From: Spirochaetales bacterium
GTDB taxonomy: Bacteria > Spirochaetota > Spirochaetia > Treponematales > Treponemataceae
DNA: 64,000 nt
Reading direction: 5' to 3'
Assembly: GCA_030540405.1 (NCBI GenBank)
Contig: JAUNWH010000005.1
Location: forward strand, 1-64,000
The notes under the pieces are model-generated. The model saw only the letters and a list, made by a program, of their open reading frames with translations. It did no database searches and was not told the DNA's origin. A program made the position numbers and the translations under genes. This document shows positions 8,525 through 18,734 of the stretch, one piece after another; within the stretch, counting starts at the first letter, position 1; each line of letters begins with the position of its first letter.

Positions 8525-9859
8525 TTACAAATTGCGCGATTTTAATCCCTTCTTTGTAAGTCCGTCATGGTGATGCATTTTAAGAAGAGCCTCAACCTGA
8601 GCCATAGTATCAATATCAACACCGACCAAAATCAGCAACGAAGTACCGCCCATCAACATAGAAATTGATGCAGGGAACCTAAATAAAATTTGAATCAGTG
8701 TAGGAAGCAAAGCAATTGCAGCAAGATACAGTGAACCAGGAAGAATCAGACGGTTCAAAACCTTCTGAAGATATTCCTCAGTCTTGTCAGTTCTGATTCC
8801 AGGAATGGAACCGCCGTTTTCACGGATATTCTTAGCGATTTCAGTGGGGTTCAGGGTTACCTGAGTGTAGAAGTATGCAAAGAATACAATCAACAACACT
8901 TCGATGAAATTATACCAAAAACCAAGTGGATTCAAAACTGCCGCAACCTTCATAAGCCAGGTAGCTTTTGTTGAAAGGCTGTTTGCAATCTGAAGAGGGA
9001 AAGTCAAGAATGCAGAAGCAAAAATGATTGGAATGACTCCCGACGGATTGATTTTAAAAGGAATGTAAGTGCTCTGTCCGCCATACATTTTGCGTCCAAC
9101 AACGCGTTTTGCATAATGAACAGGAATTTTGCGCTCACCAGACTGCTCAAATACAACAAGTCCGATAATAGCAAGAAACAGGAACACTGCAACAACAACG
9201 AAAACAACATTTATGTCTTCATTGCGCACACCTCTAATCAATTCATAGACAGCACTTGGAAGACGTGCGACGATACCAGCAAAGATAATCATTGAAATAC
9301 CGTTGCCAATACCACGCGCAGTAATCTGATTGCCCATCCAAACTGTAATCATAGAGCCTGTGGTTACAGTAAGAATAGCAAGAAGATTAAAATAGACCTT
9401 GTTATCAAAAATAATCGCCCCGGGAATCTGCTGGTTGATGGAATCAGCATAAACCGTGATGGCCATAGACTGAATCAGACAAACGATAATTGTTCCGACA
9501 CGAGTCCAGCCTTGCACTTTCTGCTGACCGCCTTCTTCCTGCGCAATTCTCTTGAGCGATGGGAAAATAACAAGCGCGAGCTGCATGATAATCTGTGTAG
9601 AAATGTAAGGCATTACACCAAGCATGAACACTGAAAATCTTTCAAATGCACCGCCCGCAAAAAAGTCCATGTAACTGGCAAACGCACTTTCTGCGCCACT
9701 AGCAAGATTGTCAAAATACTGCAAAAGCAATGTGGCATTGATGCCTGGAATAGTAAGAACACTTCCCAAGCGGAAAACAGCAAGAATGAGCAATGTAAAA
9801 AGAAGCTTTGAACGCAATTCTTTTACTTTGAACATATTTACAACTGGATTGTTTGCCAT
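8525..9859 (-). CDS. secY: Protein translocase channel SecY
   Basis: 444 residues with ten predicted membrane spans. Conserved landmarks include LGVMPYISTQIIMQL, the WMGNQITARGIGNGISMIIF region, the cytoplasmic loop GERKIPVHYAKRVVGRKMYG, and the late loop with YLQKVLNRLILPG. It forms the inner-membrane Sec pore with SecE, which is encoded at the other end of this cluster. It is 15 bases after rplO. Confidence 0.98.
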   Translation of the reverse strand: MANNPVVNMFKVKELRSKLLFTLLILAVFRLGSVLTIPGINATLLLQYFDNLASGAESAFASYMDFFAGGAFERFSVFMLGVMPYISTQIIMQLALVIFPSLKRIAQEEGGQQKVQGWTRVGTIIVCLIQSMAITVYADSINQQIPGAIIFDNKVYFNLLAILTVTTGSMITVWMGNQITARGIGNGISMIIFAGIVARLPSAVYELIRGVRNEDINVVFVVVAVFLFLAIIGLVVFEQSGERKIPVHYAKRVVGRKMYGGQSTYIPFKINPSGVIPIIFASAFLTFPLQIANSLSTKATWLMKVAAVLNPLGFWYNFIEVLLIVFFAYFYTQVTLNPTEIAKNIRENGGSIPGIRTDKTEEYLQKVLNRLILPGSLYLAAIALLPTLIQILFRFPASISMLMGGTSLLILVGVDIDTMAQVEALLKMHHHDGLTKKGLKSRNL

Positions 9860-9874
9860 TTAGTCACTCCACGT

Positions 9875-10348
9875 TTATTTTGCTTTCGCAGACTTTTCAG
9901 CAATCACCTTTACTGATCCGCCAGCTTTTTCAATCTTTTCTTTGGCACTTGCAGAAATTTTCTCAACTTCTACAGTGAGTTTCTTGGAAATTTCACCGTT
10001 TCCGAGAACTTTAATTCCGTCAACGATTTTTCCAACCAAACCTTTTTCCTTCAAAGATGTGCGGTTCACGGTTTCGCCGTCAGCAAATTTTGCCTCAAGG
10101 TCAACCAAATTGATGATTGCAAATTCCTTTTTGAAAGGTGAATTTGAAAATCCGCGCTGAGCAATACGACGATACAAAGGCATCTGTCCGCCTTCGAATC
10201 CAACGTATGGTGTTCCTTTTCCTGAGCGTGACTGCTGACCTTTGTTTCCTTTTCCAGCTGTTGTTCCAAGACCAGAAGAAGATCCGCGGCCTACACGTTT
10301 AGGTTTTTTATTTGCACCCTCTGGTGCTCTTAAAGTAAAGTCAGCCAT
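9875..10348 (-). CDS. rplO: Ribosomal protein uL15
   Basis: 157 residues. The glycine-rich N-terminal arm (KKPKRVGRGSSSGLGTTAGKGNKGQ) and GFEGGQMPLYRRIAQRGF are hallmarks of uL15, a late-assembly 50S protein. The start shares one base with the rpmD stop (TAATG), so the two are translationally coupled. Confidence 0.97.
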   Translation of the reverse strand: MADFTLRAPEGANKKPKRVGRGSSSGLGTTAGKGNKGQQSRSGKGTPYVGFEGGQMPLYRRIAQRGFSNSPFKKEFAIINLVDLEAKFADGETVNRTSLKEKGLVGKIVDGIKVLGNGEISKKLTVEVEKISASAKEKIEKAGGSVKVIAEKSAKAK

Positions 10349-10530
10349 TAGTTAATTTCCTCTACTTTTACCAAGTGAGAAACTGCAGCAGCCATGCCTC
10401 TTATAGAAGCAGTGTCTTCATGTTCCACACTGGAATTGATTTTTTTAAGGCCAAGGCTACGAACAGTCGCTCTTTTTTCAGGCTTCTGTCCAATAACACT
10501 TCTAACAAGGGTAATACGTATCTTTGCCAT
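10348..10530 (-). CDS. rpmD: Ribosomal protein uL30
   Basis: 60 residues from the ATG at 10530 ([20 protein letters not shown]). A longer reading frame adds four residues but would overlap the rpsE stop and departs from the family N-terminus. uL30 is a small 50S protein, present in this position in most spc operons. Confidence 0.95.
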   Translation of the reverse strand: MAKIRITLVRSVIGQKPEKRATVRSLGLKKINSSVEHEDTASIRGMAAAVSHLVKVEEIN

Positions 10531-10532
10531 AA

Positions 10533-11045
10533 TCAGCCCCACATTTCCTTGAGAGTCTTTCCGCGGCTCTGTGCTACAGCACGTGCATCCATAAGATTTG
10601 CAACTGCGTCAAATGTAGCACGAACAACATTTACAGATGTGCGGGAACCCTGAGATTTTGAAATAACGTCAGTTACTCCAGCTGCATCCAAAACTGCACG
10701 AACAGGACCGCCGGCAATAATACCAGTACCAGGACAAGCCGGTTTGAGCAAAACAGCAGAACTCTTGTACTTTCCAATCATTTCATGTGGAATCGTTCCA
10801 TTCTTGAGCGGAAGAGTAATAAGATTTGCTCTTGCTTTTTCAAGGCTCTTTCTGATAGCTTCGGTAACATCGTTAGCCTTTCCAAATCCAAAGCCGATGC
10901 GTCCTTTCTTGTCGCCAACTACAGTCAATGCCGAGAAAGACATTCTGCGTCCACCTTTTACAGTTTTTGCAGTGCGGTTAAGCTTTACAAGTTTTTCTAC
11001 AAATTCGTCAGCAGGCTTTTTTTCATAGTTTTTCTGGTGTTCCAT
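10533..11045 (-). CDS. rpsE: Ribosomal protein uS5
   Basis: 170 residues. The double-stranded RNA-binding N-terminal domain contains [21 protein letters not shown], and the C-terminal domain contains [23 protein letters not shown]. uS5 lines the mRNA entry of the 30S subunit and influences accuracy. AGGAGAGG precedes the ATG. Confidence 0.98.
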   Translation of the reverse strand: MEHQKNYEKKPADEFVEKLVKLNRTAKTVKGGRRMSFSALTVVGDKKGRIGFGFGKANDVTEAIRKSLEKARANLITLPLKNGTIPHEMIGKYKSSAVLLKPACPGTGIIAGGPVRAVLDAAGVTDVISKSQGSRTSVNVVRATFDAVANLMDARAVAQSRGKTLKEMWG

Positions 11046-11053
11046 AGCCTCTC

Positions 11054-11416
11054 CTAGAATACAATCCCGGCAGAGCGGGTAGCGTCAGCAAGGGCTTTTA
11101 CAACACCATGGTAAAGGTAACCGTTACGGTCAAACACTACTTTTGTAATGTTCTTTTCCTTGAGGCGTGAACCCAAAGCTTCTCCAAGTTTTGTTGCGCT
11201 TTCGACATTTGCCTTGAGCGTAATAAAATCCTTTTCAAGAGTTGAGATGGCGGCAAGAGTTCTGCCTTCATCATCATTAATTACCTGTGCATAAAGGTTA
11301 CGGCCGCTTTTATACACTGTCAAGCGAGGGCGTTCTGCAGTTCCGTAAACAGACTTACGAATGTGAATCTTTCTATGCAGGCGCTTTCTGTTTTTATCAC
11401 TAAGTTTCTTGAACAT
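11054..11416 (-). CDS. rplR: Ribosomal protein uL18
   Basis: 120 residues. [20 protein letters not shown] and the C-terminal [20 protein letters not shown] are characteristic. uL18 binds 5S rRNA together with uL5. It lies between rplF and rpsE in the standard spc order. Confidence 0.97.
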   Translation of the reverse strand: MFKKLSDKNRKRLHRKIHIRKSVYGTAERPRLTVYKSGRNLYAQVINDDEGRTLAAISTLEKDFITLKANVESATKLGEALGSRLKEKNITKVVFDRNGYLYHGVVKALADATRSAGIVF

Positions 11417-11427
11417 ATCAATTCACC

Positions 11428-11970
11428 TTATTTTACGCCGGTCTTACCGACTTTACGTCTGATAACTTCGTTGTCATAGCGTATACCCTTTCCTTTGTAA
11501 GGCTCAGGCTTGCGCAATTTGCGAATCTGTGCGCTGAATTCACCAACCTGCTGCTTGTCAATTCCAGAAATAGTAAGCTTTCCGTCTTTGTCAGCAGTTA
11601 CAGTAAGTCCTTCAGGAATAACAGCAACGAACTCAGAAGAATATCCAAGGTTCATTATAATTGTTTTTCCCTGAACTTCAGCACGATAACCAACACCTGT
11701 AATTATAAGTGTCTTAGAGAAGCCCTGTGTTACTCCCACAACCATGTTGTGAATGAGATTGCGGTACAAACCGTGGCATGCGCTTGCAGCCTTTGTCTCA
11801 TTTACAGGATTAACAATAACTTCGGCGCCTTTTACTTCAACATTTACAAGACCGTTAATATTCTGCTTAAGCTCGCCTTTTGGACCTTTTACAGTAACCA
11901 AGTTAGGAGCAACAGTAACAGTAACGCCTGCTGGAATAGCAACAGGAAGTTTTCCAATCTTAGATGCCAT
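11428..11970 (-). CDS. rplF: Ribosomal protein uL6
   Basis: 180 residues. It opens MASKIGKLPVAIPAGV. The C-terminal signature GKGIRYDNEVIRRKVGKTG lies near the factor-binding site of the 50S. Two homologous alpha/beta domains are typical of uL6. Twelve bases separate it from rpsH. Confidence 0.97.
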   Translation of the reverse strand: MASKIGKLPVAIPAGVTVTVAPNLVTVKGPKGELKQNINGLVNVEVKGAEVIVNPVNETKAASACHGLYRNLIHNMVVGVTQGFSKTLIITGVGYRAEVQGKTIIMNLGYSSEFVAVIPEGLTVTADKDGKLTISGIDKQQVGEFSAQIRKLRKPEPYKGKGIRYDNEVIRRKVGKTGVK

Positions 11971-11982
11971 TTCTTCCTCCTA

Positions 11983-12384
11983 TTACCATACTTTGCAGAT
12001 CAACTCGCCGCCGACCATCTTTTCAGAAGCCTTTTTGCCAGTTGTAACACCGCTTGATGTTGAAACAATTAAAGTGCCGTATCCGTTGTAAACGCTAGGC
12101 AATTCTCTGTAGCCAGAATAAGCACGGCGGCCTGGTGTAGAAATTTTCTTCATGCCGTGAATAACTGACTTGTTGAAGTCGTCATATTTCAAGAAGATAC
12201 GGATAACAGTGTGTCCGTTGTCATCCTGAACTTTTTTGAAATTCTTAATATATCCTTCTGTTTTAAGGATCTTTACAATTTCCAGTTTCATCTTAGAAGT
12301 AGGAACATCTACTTTTTCATGACCGGCTCTTGCCGCGTTCTGGACTTTTGCAAGCATATCTGCTATTGGGTCTGAAGCTGCCAT
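11983..12384 (-). CDS. rpsH: Ribosomal protein uS8
   Basis: 133 residues. The N-terminal [22 protein letters not shown] and the C-terminal [20 protein letters not shown] are diagnostic. uS8 binds 16S helix 21. In Escherichia coli it also represses the spc operon by binding the rplE region. The sequence here was not tested for that site. Confidence 0.97.
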   Translation of the reverse strand: MAASDPIADMLAKVQNAARAGHEKVDVPTSKMKLEIVKILKTEGYIKNFKKVQDDNGHTVIRIFLKYDDFNKSVIHGMKKISTPGRRAYSGYRELPSVYNGYGTLIVSTSSGVTTGKKASEKMVGGELICKVW

Positions 12385-12402
12385 TTCTATAATCTCCTGT
12401 CA

Positions 12403-12588
12403 CTACCAAGATGATTTTGTGACGCCCGGTAAAAGGCCTTCACTTGCTAATTTGCGGAAGCAGATACGACAAATCTTGAACTTACGCAAATATCCATGTG
12501 GACGACCGCAAATCTGGCACCTATTATATCTACGAGTAGCATATTTTGGTGTGCGGCTTGCCTTGATAATCATTGATTTCTTAGCCAT
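12403..12588 (-). CDS. rpsN: Ribosomal protein uS14, zinc-binding form
   Basis: 61 residues, the short type-Z uS14. Two CxxC pairs (RCQICGRP and [11 protein letters not shown]) bind zinc. The protein ends [11 protein letters not shown] as in other type-Z members. No zinc-free paralogue is in the window. The C+ forms of uS14, bL33 and bL36 all occur here. Confidence 0.97.
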   Translation of the reverse strand: MAKKSMIIKASRTPKYATRRYNRCQICGRPHGYLRKFKICRICFRKLASEGLLPGVTKSSW

Positions 12589-12599
12589 GAACTTCTTCC

Positions 12600-13151
12600 T
12601 TATTTCCTAAACGGCATTCCAAACTTGGTCAACAGGGCGCGAGCCTCATTGTCTGTGCGTGCGCTTGTAACAATGCTGATGTTCATACCGGCAATCTTAA
12701 CGATTTTATCGAAATCAATTTCCGGGAAGATAATCTGTTCTGTAATACCAAGAGAGAAATTTCCATGTCCATCAAAACCAGTAGCTTTGATTCCGCGGAA
12801 ATCCTTTACACGAGGAAGAGCAACATTGATAAGGCGATCGAGGAATTCATACATGATGTTTCCACGAAGAGTTACCATTGCTCCTACTTCATTGCCTTCA
12901 CGAAGTTTGAAGTTTGCAATACTTTTCTTAGCTCTTGTTTTAACAGCTTTCTGGCCGGTAATCTGAGTGAGATCTGTAACTGCAGCATCAAGAAGTTTCT
13001 TATTCGTGAGAGCTTCGCCAACACCCATGCTTACGACAACTTTTTTTACTGCCGGAATCTGCATTACGGATGTGTATCCAAGCTCCTTAAAGAGCTCTGG
13101 AGCGATTTTTTCCTTATAGACTTTCTTAAGCCGTGGTACGTAATTTTCCAT
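12600..13151 (-). CDS. rplE: Ribosomal protein uL5
   Basis: 183 residues starting at 13151 ([20 protein letters not shown]). The frame is open further upstream, but this ATG matches the family N-terminus and overlaps the rplX stop by one base (TAATG). Conserved features are [14 protein letters not shown] and [20 protein letters not shown]. uL5 binds 5S rRNA and contacts the P-site tRNA. Confidence 0.96.
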   Translation of the reverse strand: MENYVPRLKKVYKEKIAPELFKELGYTSVMQIPAVKKVVVSMGVGEALTNKKLLDAAVTDLTQITGQKAVKTRAKKSIANFKLREGNEVGAMVTLRGNIMYEFLDRLINVALPRVKDFRGIKATGFDGHGNFSLGITEQIIFPEIDFDKIVKIAGMNISIVTSARTDNEARALLTKFGMPFRK

Positions 13152-13474
13152 TACAGTGCTTCTCCACACTTGCGGCAAACACGAGTTTTCTTGTCGCCAT
13201 CAAGTTTATATCCTGCTCTGACAGGGCGTCCGCATTTTTTACATACGAGCGCTACATTTGATATGTCCAGAGGTGCTTCGATTTCAGCGATTCCGCCTGC
13301 ATCCTGCTGGGACTTCCTCTTTATTGCTTTCTTTACAATGTTGCAACCGCTTACAATAACACGCCCTTTGTTATTCTTCTCAAATACACGGACGATTGTT
13401 CCGCGCTTGCCCTTGTCTTTTCCAGCAATGATTTCAACGTTATCATTCTTATGGATCTTGTATTTATGCTGCAT
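13151..13474 (-). CDS. rplX: Ribosomal protein uL24
   Basis: 107 residues. The KOW motif region [13 protein letters not shown] lies near residue 20 and two CxxC pairs occur near the C-terminus (LVCKKCGRP and [10 protein letters not shown]). An upstream in-frame TTG (13483) is only one base from AAGGAG, so the ATG at 13474, ten bases from it, is the start. uL24 nucleates 50S assembly. The two Cys pairs are an addition seen in some lineages and may bind zinc. Confidence 0.95.
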   Translation of the reverse strand: MQHKYKIHKNDNVEIIAGKDKGKRGTIVRVFEKNNKGRVIVSGCNIVKKAIKRKSQQDAGGIAEIEAPLDISNVALVCKKCGRPVRAGYKLDGDKKTRVCRKCGEAL

Positions 13475-13488
13475 ACTGTCCAAGCTCC

Positions 13489-13857
13489 TTAGAGAACTTC
13501 CGGAGCAAGCGATATGATCTTCATAAAGTCCATATCACGAAGCTCGCGAGCTACAGGTCCAAAAATACGTTTTCCCTTTGGATTCTTGTCTGCATCGATA
13601 AGAACGCAAGCGTTGTCATCAAAGCGGATATATGTTCCATCTGGACGGCGGTATTCTTTTGCCACACGGACAATTACAGCCTTCTGTACTGAACCTTCTT
13701 TAATTGTAGATGTAGGAATCGCTTCCTTTACAGCTACCACAACAATGTCACCAATACCTGCATAGCGGCGGTGTGAGCCACCTAAAACCTTAATGCACTG
13801 AACCAATTTAGCTCCGGAGTTATCGGCAACAACCATTTTTGATTGCATCTGAAGCAT
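13489..13857 (-). CDS. rplN: Ribosomal protein uL14
   Basis: 122 residues, the exact usual length. [21 protein letters not shown] opens the protein within four residues of the start, and [17 protein letters not shown] and [25 protein letters not shown]-type sequence close it. uL14 forms an intersubunit bridge. Confidence 0.97.
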   Translation of the reverse strand: MLQMQSKMVVADNSGAKLVQCIKVLGGSHRRYAGIGDIVVVAVKEAIPTSTIKEGSVQKAVIVRVAKEYRRPDGTYIRFDDNACVLIDADKNPKGKRIFGPVARELRDMDFMKIISLAPEVL

Positions 13858-13872
13858 AATCTTACTCCTGCC

Positions 13873-14145
13873 TTATTTGGCTCTCTCGATTATTGTATCG
13901 AGACGCCAGCATTTTTCTTTGCTGATCGGACTGCATTCTACGATGCGAACTGTGTCTCCAATATGAGCTTCGTTCTTTTCATCGTGGGCCTTGCATTTCT
14001 TGGTCCGTGTAACATATTTTTTGTAAAGGCGGTCCATTTTTTTCTTATCAATAGAAACAACGATAGTCTTGTCCATCTTGTCGCTAGTGACGATACCTAC
14101 GAATGAACGTTTTGCACCTTTTTTCTGCACATTCTGTTCTTCCAC
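13873..14145 (-). CDS. rpsQ: Ribosomal protein uS17 (GTG start)
   Basis: 90 residues. SFVGIVTSDKMDKTIVVSID and the IGDTVRIVECSPISKEKCWRL segment identify uS17, an OB-fold protein that binds 16S early in assembly. The start codon is GTG, placed seven bases after AGGAG. Confidence 0.96.
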   Translation of the reverse strand: MEEQNVQKKGAKRSFVGIVTSDKMDKTIVVSIDKKKMDRLYKKYVTRTKKCKAHDEKNEAHIGDTVRIVECSPISKEKCWRLDTIIERAK

Positions 14146-14155
14146 GGGTCAGCTC

Positions 14156-14398
14156 CTAGTTTTTTGCAGCAATAGCTTCAGCAGCAGCTGCTCTGAACTT
14201 TGCCAGATCCTGCTGATGAATAAGCGTATTAAGGCGGGCAATTTCATGGCGCATTGTACGCTTCTGCATTGGATTATCTACATGTCCAATTACGCTCTGA
14301 AAGCGAAAGTCCATGTACTGTTTTTTAAGTTCATTGCGCTTTGCAACGAGTTCATCATAAGAAAGATCTTTATCCTTTTTTTTCTTTGAATCAGCCAT
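14156..14398 (-). CDS. rpmC: Ribosomal protein uL29
   Basis: 80 residues, longer than the typical 60-65 because of a Lys-rich N-terminal extension ([13 protein letters not shown]) and an Ala-rich tail. The helical hairpin [20 protein letters not shown] and the ARLNTLI segment are conserved. uL29 sits at the exit tunnel, where SRP and trigger factor bind. Confidence 0.93.
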   Translation of the reverse strand: MADSKKKKDKDLSYDELVAKRNELKKQYMDFRFQSVIGHVDNPMQKRTMRHEIARLNTLIHQQDLAKFRAAAAEAIAAKN

Positions 14399-14408
14399 TT
14401 CTTACTCC

Positions 14409-14825
14409 TTACTCGACTGTTGGGCGGAATGCCACTTTTGTTTTAATTGGAAGTTTGCTTGCAGCAAGATGCATTGCTTTTTCAGCGAGCTTTTTGTCTA
14501 CTCCGCCAACTTCAAATAAAATCATACCAGGTTTAATAACAGCGGCCCAGAATTCAGGCGCGCCCTTACCTTTTCCCATACGAGTGTCAGCCGGCTTCTT
14601 AGAAACTGGCTTGTCTGGGAAAACGCGTGTCCAAAGGTTACCCTGACGGTTAATGCAACGGTTAATAGCAACACGAGCAGCTTCAATATGCTTTGCATTC
14701 AACCAAACCGGCTCCATTGCAACAAGCGCTATATCACCAAAATCAACATAGTTAGTACGTGTAGCATTGCCTGTTGGACGGCCACGCTGAACTTTGCGGT
14801 GCGCAACTCTTTTAGGACTAAGCAT
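14409..14825 (-). CDS. rplP: Ribosomal protein uL16
   Basis: 138 residues. [20 protein letters not shown] at the start and [19 protein letters not shown] in the middle identify uL16, which organises the A-site side of the 50S and the peptidyl transferase region. The first eight bases overlap the rpsC 3' end. Confidence 0.97.
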   Translation of the reverse strand: MLSPKRVAHRKVQRGRPTGNATRTNYVDFGDIALVAMEPVWLNAKHIEAARVAINRCINRQGNLWTRVFPDKPVSKKPADTRMGKGKGAPEFWAAVIKPGMILFEVGGVDKKLAEKAMHLAASKLPIKTKVAFRPTVE

Positions 14826-15570
14826 TTTCTACTTTTCCTCCCTCAGATTTTGGGGAACGAGCAGACTTACGGTCGCCATTAGAGCGGTCGCGGCGAGGCT
14901 TTCTTACAATATCACCTGCATCCTCGTTCTGCTCACGTCCGTAATTCATTCCGTTGTAGACCCATACTTTAATGCCGATCTTACCATAAGTAGTAAGAGC
15001 TTCATAAGTACCATAATCGATGTCAGCACGAAGAGTATGAAGAGGAACGCGTCCTTCCTTAAGCTCTTCTGAACGTGTCATGTCAGCTCCGCCAAGACGA
15101 CCAGAAATACGGATTTTTATACCCTGAGCTCCGCCCTTCATAGCGTTTGAAGCAGACTGCTTGAGAGCCTTGCGGAAAGAACCGCGGCCAGCAAGCTGAC
15201 GGCCTACATTCTGCGCAATAAGAGAAGCATTGATTTCAGGACGTTTGATTTCCTTAATCTTAATCTGAACTTTCTTTGTCAGCTGCTTCTGAATATCTGC
15301 GCTGATTTTTTCAATAGTAGCGCCTTTAACACCAATAATAACACCCGGGCGTGCTGTGTGAATTACAATAGTAACACGCTGCGGATGACGAACAATTTCA
15401 ATTTCAGCAATATCTGCGTTCTTGCATTCAGGAAGAGATCCAACAAGCTTGCGGATTTTCATATCTTCCAAGAACAAGTCTGCATATTCACGAGAATCTG
15501 CATACCAACGAGACTGCCAAGTTTTGTTTACACCAAGGCGTAAACCGATAGGATTAACTTTCTGACCCAC
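14818..15570 (-). CDS. rpsC: Ribosomal protein uS3 (GTG start)
   Basis: 250 residues from a GTG at 15570, one base after the rplV stop triplet. This gives the family N-terminus (M)[12 protein letters not shown]. An ATG at 15594 would add eight unrelated residues inside rplV. The KH domain carries [14 protein letters not shown], and the C-terminal domain carries [20 protein letters not shown]. The last 35 residues form a charged tail. uS3 is at the mRNA entry and has helicase activity in the 30S. Confidence 0.95.
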   Translation of the reverse strand: MGQKVNPIGLRLGVNKTWQSRWYADSREYADLFLEDMKIRKLVGSLPECKNADIAEIEIVRHPQRVTIVIHTARPGVIIGVKGATIEKISADIQKQLTKKVQIKIKEIKRPEINASLIAQNVGRQLAGRGSFRKALKQSASNAMKGGAQGIKIRISGRLGGADMTRSEELKEGRVPLHTLRADIDYGTYEALTTYGKIGIKVWVYNGMNYGREQNEDAGDIVRKPRRDRSNGDRKSARSPKSEGGKVENA

Positions 15571-15571
15571 T

Positions 15572-15928
15572 TTATTTTCCCGCCTTTTCGTCAACTACAA
15601 CAGTGATATGACACATCCGCTTCAAGAGCTGATCAGCACGTCCGCGTCCACGGAACCATACTCTTTTAAGTCTTGGACCTTCGTCAATACGAATTTCCTT
15701 AATGTAGAGCATATCTTCATCAAGTTGCTTATTCTTATCGAGAGCATTCGCTACTGCAGATTTTAATGTTCCGCTAATAAGACGAGCGCCTTTCTGCGGC
15801 ATTACATCAAGAATAGCCATAGCTTCAGAGCAAGACTTAGTCTTTACAACATTAGCTACAGGGCGAACCTTTGTAGGAGATGCAATGAGAAATTTAGTTG
15901 TGGCTACATAACCTTTCTTTTCAGCCAT
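15572..15928 (-). CDS. rplV: Ribosomal protein uL22
   Basis: 118 residues from the ATG at 15928. AGGAG lies eight bases upstream, and a GTG nine bases earlier is part of that site. The C-terminal hairpin contains [20 protein letters not shown]. uL22 lines the peptide exit tunnel. The gene follows rpsS by 14 bases. Confidence 0.96.
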   Translation of the reverse strand: MAEKKGYVATTKFLIASPTKVRPVANVVKTKSCSEAMAILDVMPQKGARLISGTLKSAVANALDKNKQLDEDMLYIKEIRIDEGPRLKRVWFRGRGRADQLLKRMCHITVVVDEKAGK

Positions 15929-15942
15929 AATATCCACTCCTA

Positions 15943-16227
15943 TTATTTACCAGCTGATTTGTCTGAACCGCCATGTCCCTTGAATGTGCGTGTTGCAGCA
16001 AACTCACCAAGCTTGTGGCCTACCAAGTTTTCTGTAATATACACAGGAATCCATGACTTACCGTTGTGCACTGAAATAGTATTACCTACCATTTCAGGGA
16101 TGATTGTCGAGCAGCGGGAATAAGTTTTAATCATTTTCTTATCAGCTGCTGATGCTTTGTTCATTTCTAAAACCTTTTTGTAAAGAGATTTCTCTATAAA
16201 AGGTCCTTTCTTAACTGATCTTGACAC
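15943..16227 (-). CDS. rpsS: Ribosomal protein uS19 (GTG start)
   Basis: 94 residues. [20 protein letters not shown] at the N-terminus and [20 protein letters not shown] near the C-terminus are diagnostic. The start codon is GTG, six bases after AGGAG. uS19 sits in the 30S head with uS13. Confidence 0.97.
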   Translation of the reverse strand: MSRSVKKGPFIEKSLYKKVLEMNKASAADKKMIKTYSRCSTIIPEMVGNTISVHNGKSWIPVYITENLVGHKLGEFAATRTFKGHGGSDKSAGK

Positions 16228-16241
16228 GATTAACTCCTACC

Positions 16242-17066
16242 CTACTTCTTGCGGCGACTAATAATGAAACGACTAGATGTCTTTCTCTTATTGCGTGTTT
16301 TGTAACCACGGCAAGGCTGTCCCCAAGGAGTAACAGGCTGATGTCCTTTTCCAGCGCCTTCACCACCACCAAGCGGATGATCAACAGGGTTCATTGCCAT
16401 ACCACGTACAGTCGGGCGAATACCACGCCATCTGTTGCGTCCAGCTTTACCAAGCTTAGTGTTCATGCGGTCTTCATTTCCAACAATACCGATTGTTGCA
16501 TAGCACTTTCTGTGAATACGGCGAAGCTCTCCAGAAGGAAGCTTTATAGTTACGTAATCACCTTCTTTTGCAGCAACAAGAGCTCCTGTTCCAGCAGAGC
16601 GAACAAGCTGTCCGCCACGGCCAAGAGTAAGCTCAATATTGTGTACAGTGAATCCAATCGGAATAACATCCAGTGGAAGAGCATTAGCTACAGTAGGAGC
16701 TGCGTTTTCACCAGACATAATTTTCTGTCCAACTGTAAGACCTTTTGGAGCAATGATGTAGCGTTTTTCACCATCAGCATAAGCAATCAAAGCGATGTTT
16801 GCGCTGCGGAATGGATCGTATTCAATTGTCTTTACAGTTCCAGGAATACCATGCTTATCGCGTCTAAAATCGATTTCACGGTATTTTCTTTTATGACCGC
16901 CGCCCTGATGACGTACAGAAATACGTCCGCCTGCGCCACGGCCAGCTTTTGATTTGCGGCCATGAGTCAAGCTCTTTTCGGGTTTATCGGCTGTCAATTC
17001 TTCGCGAACCAAGTCAACACGGCCGCGTGTACCTTTTGAATAAGGCTTGTATATCTTAAGAGCCAT
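16242..17066 (-). CDS. rplB: Ribosomal protein uL2
   Basis: 274 residues. It opens [17 protein letters not shown]. The catalytic-region motif [20 protein letters not shown] is present, with the essential His in DHPLGGG. uL2 is required for subunit association and peptidyl transfer. AAGGGGA precedes the ATG. Confidence 0.98.
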   Translation of the reverse strand: MALKIYKPYSKGTRGRVDLVREELTADKPEKSLTHGRKSKAGRGAGGRISVRHQGGGHKRKYREIDFRRDKHGIPGTVKTIEYDPFRSANIALIAYADGEKRYIIAPKGLTVGQKIMSGENAAPTVANALPLDVIPIGFTVHNIELTLGRGGQLVRSAGTGALVAAKEGDYVTIKLPSGELRRIHRKCYATIGIVGNEDRMNTKLGKAGRNRWRGIRPTVRGMAMNPVDHPLGGGEGAGKGHQPVTPWGQPCRGYKTRNKRKTSSRFIISRRKK

Positions 17067-17095
17067 ATGGTTCCCCTTACTTACAGTTCAAAGGC

Positions 17096-17380
17096 TTAAA
17101 CACCTTCAAACACCTTGATTGTTTCGCCAGCAGCAAGCTTTACGATTGCTTTTTTGTAGCCAGCAGTTCTTCCAGGTCTTCCGCGAAGACGCTTGATTTT
17201 TCCTTTTACATTGATAGTCTTGCAGTCTTCAACATTTACATTGAAAAGCTTGCGTACAGCTTCTTTAATCTGAAACTTTGTAGCTGCAGGATCAACAATA
17301 AAAGTATATTTATTCTGTTCACGGAGTGCTGTTGCTTTTTCAGAAAGAACAGGTTTAATAAAAACATCATTGAATGTCAT
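17096..17380 (-). CDS. rplW: Ribosomal protein uL23
   Basis: 94 residues. KPVLSEKATALREQNKYTFIV and AVRKLFNVNVEDCKTINVKGK are typical. uL23 is the exit-tunnel docking site for trigger factor and SRP. It shares one base with the rplD stop (TAATG). Confidence 0.96.
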   Translation of the reverse strand: MTFNDVFIKPVLSEKATALREQNKYTFIVDPAATKFQIKEAVRKLFNVNVEDCKTINVKGKIKRLRGRPGRTAGYKKAIVKLAAGETIKVFEGV

Positions 17381-18018
17381 TATTTTGCCTCCTTATCTTC
17401 AGCATAGAAATCAGAAAGATTTTTTGCAGCACCTTCAAGCATAATGATTTTTCTTCCGTAGAAGAGATCATGCGCACGAAGACGGTTGTAAGAGAGGAAA
17501 TAAACATTCGGAAGGTTCCTTCCAGCCTGCTTGATTTTTGCATCGTCATCTTTAAGAAGAATAACAGTGCGCTCGTCTTTTACAAAGTTCTTAAGGATTT
17601 TTACCAAGTCCTTTGTCTTTCCGCTTTCAATAGTAAAATCTTCAACAACAGTAAGTCTGTCAGCCTGAGCCTGAAGACTCAAGATAGACTTCATTGCGAG
17701 ACGTTTTTCTTTCTTTGGAATTGCATAGCTGTAATCACGTGGTTTTGGTCCAAAAATTGTACCGCCGCCAACTGTAATTGGAGACTTTTTATCACCACGA
17801 CGTGCATTACCAGTTCCCTTCTGCTTGTAAGGCTTAGCATTGCTGCCATGAACTTCTGCACGTGTTTTTGTACATGCTGTTCCAACACGTTTATTTGCTA
17901 ATTCGTTAGTGATGGCATAGTAAATAACATCTTCGTTAATTGGAAGTCCGAAAATTTTGTCATCAAGATTGATAGTCCTGAGTTCTTTGCCATCGATTGA
18001 ATAGACTTTCTTTTCCAT
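17380..18018 (-). CDS. rplD: Ribosomal protein uL4
   Basis: 212 residues. The extended loop contains KQKGTGNARRGDKKSPITVGG and GPKPRDYSYAIPKKEKRLA, which reaches into the exit tunnel. In Escherichia coli uL4 also represses the S10 operon; whether that occurs here cannot be judged. Confidence 0.97.
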   Translation of the reverse strand: MEKKVYSIDGKELRTINLDDKIFGLPINEDVIYYAITNELANKRVGTACTKTRAEVHGSNAKPYKQKGTGNARRGDKKSPITVGGGTIFGPKPRDYSYAIPKKEKRLAMKSILSLQAQADRLTVVEDFTIESGKTKDLVKILKNFVKDERTVILLKDDDAKIKQAGRNLPNVYFLSYNRLRAHDLFYGRKIIMLEGAAKNLSDFYAEDKEAK

Positions 18019-18032
18019 ACTATTCCTCGACC

Positions 18033-18653
18033 TTATTTCTTAACCGCAGCCTTAACGATAAGAGTACAGTTTCTTACACCAGGAACTGCACCACGAACCA
18101 TCAAAACATTGAGCTCAGGGTCAACTTTCACAACCTTGAGGTTTTGTACTGTAACGCGATCAAACCCCATGCGGCCAGGCATCTTAACATTTTTAAGACA
18201 ATGTCCCGGAGTTGTACAGCATCCAGTGCCGCCAGCTTCACGATGGAATTTTGAACCGTGTGTAGCACGTCCGCCGTGGAAGCCCCATCTCTTCATTACA
18301 CCCTGAAAACCTTTACCTTTTGAGGTAGCAGTTACGTCGATGAAACGAACCTTTTCAAACAATTCTACACCAATCTGGTCGCCAACTTTAACTTCACCTT
18401 CAAAATCTCTGAATTCTTTAAGATGACGTTTTGGTGTAATGTTCTCTGGAAACTGCTTTGCGTATGGCTTTGTAATCTTGTGAGGCTTCAAATCCTCAAG
18501 TCCAAGGACAACAGCTTCATAGCCGCACTTTTCCTGTGTCTTTGTAGCAACAACAGTGTTTGGCTCGACGCGGATCACGGTTACTGGTGTCAGATTGCCG
18601 TTTTCATCGAAAACCTGTGTCATTCCTACTTTTTTTGCTATCAGACCTTTCAT
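18033..18653 (-). CDS. rplC: Ribosomal protein uL3
   Basis: 206 residues. MKGLIAKKVGMTQVFDENG opens the protein. The central extension carries KGFQGVMKRWGFHGGRATHGS and the GCCTTPGHCLKNVKMPGRMG region, which reaches the peptidyl transferase centre. An 81-base spacer separates it from rpsJ; it has two short stem-loops but no clear regulatory motif. Confidence 0.97.
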   Translation of the reverse strand: MKGLIAKKVGMTQVFDENGNLTPVTVIRVEPNTVVATKTQEKCGYEAVVLGLEDLKPHKITKPYAKQFPENITPKRHLKEFRDFEGEVKVGDQIGVELFEKVRFIDVTATSKGKGFQGVMKRWGFHGGRATHGSKFHREAGGTGCCTTPGHCLKNVKMPGRMGFDRVTVQNLKVVKVDPELNVLMVRGAVPGVRNCTLIVKAAVKK

Positions 18654-18734
18654 CTGAATCTCCTAAACTTGGCCGCCATCCCCGATCCAAGGGGACCGTT
18701 ACCTTTATTTTACAGAAACCGGATTTTATTCCGA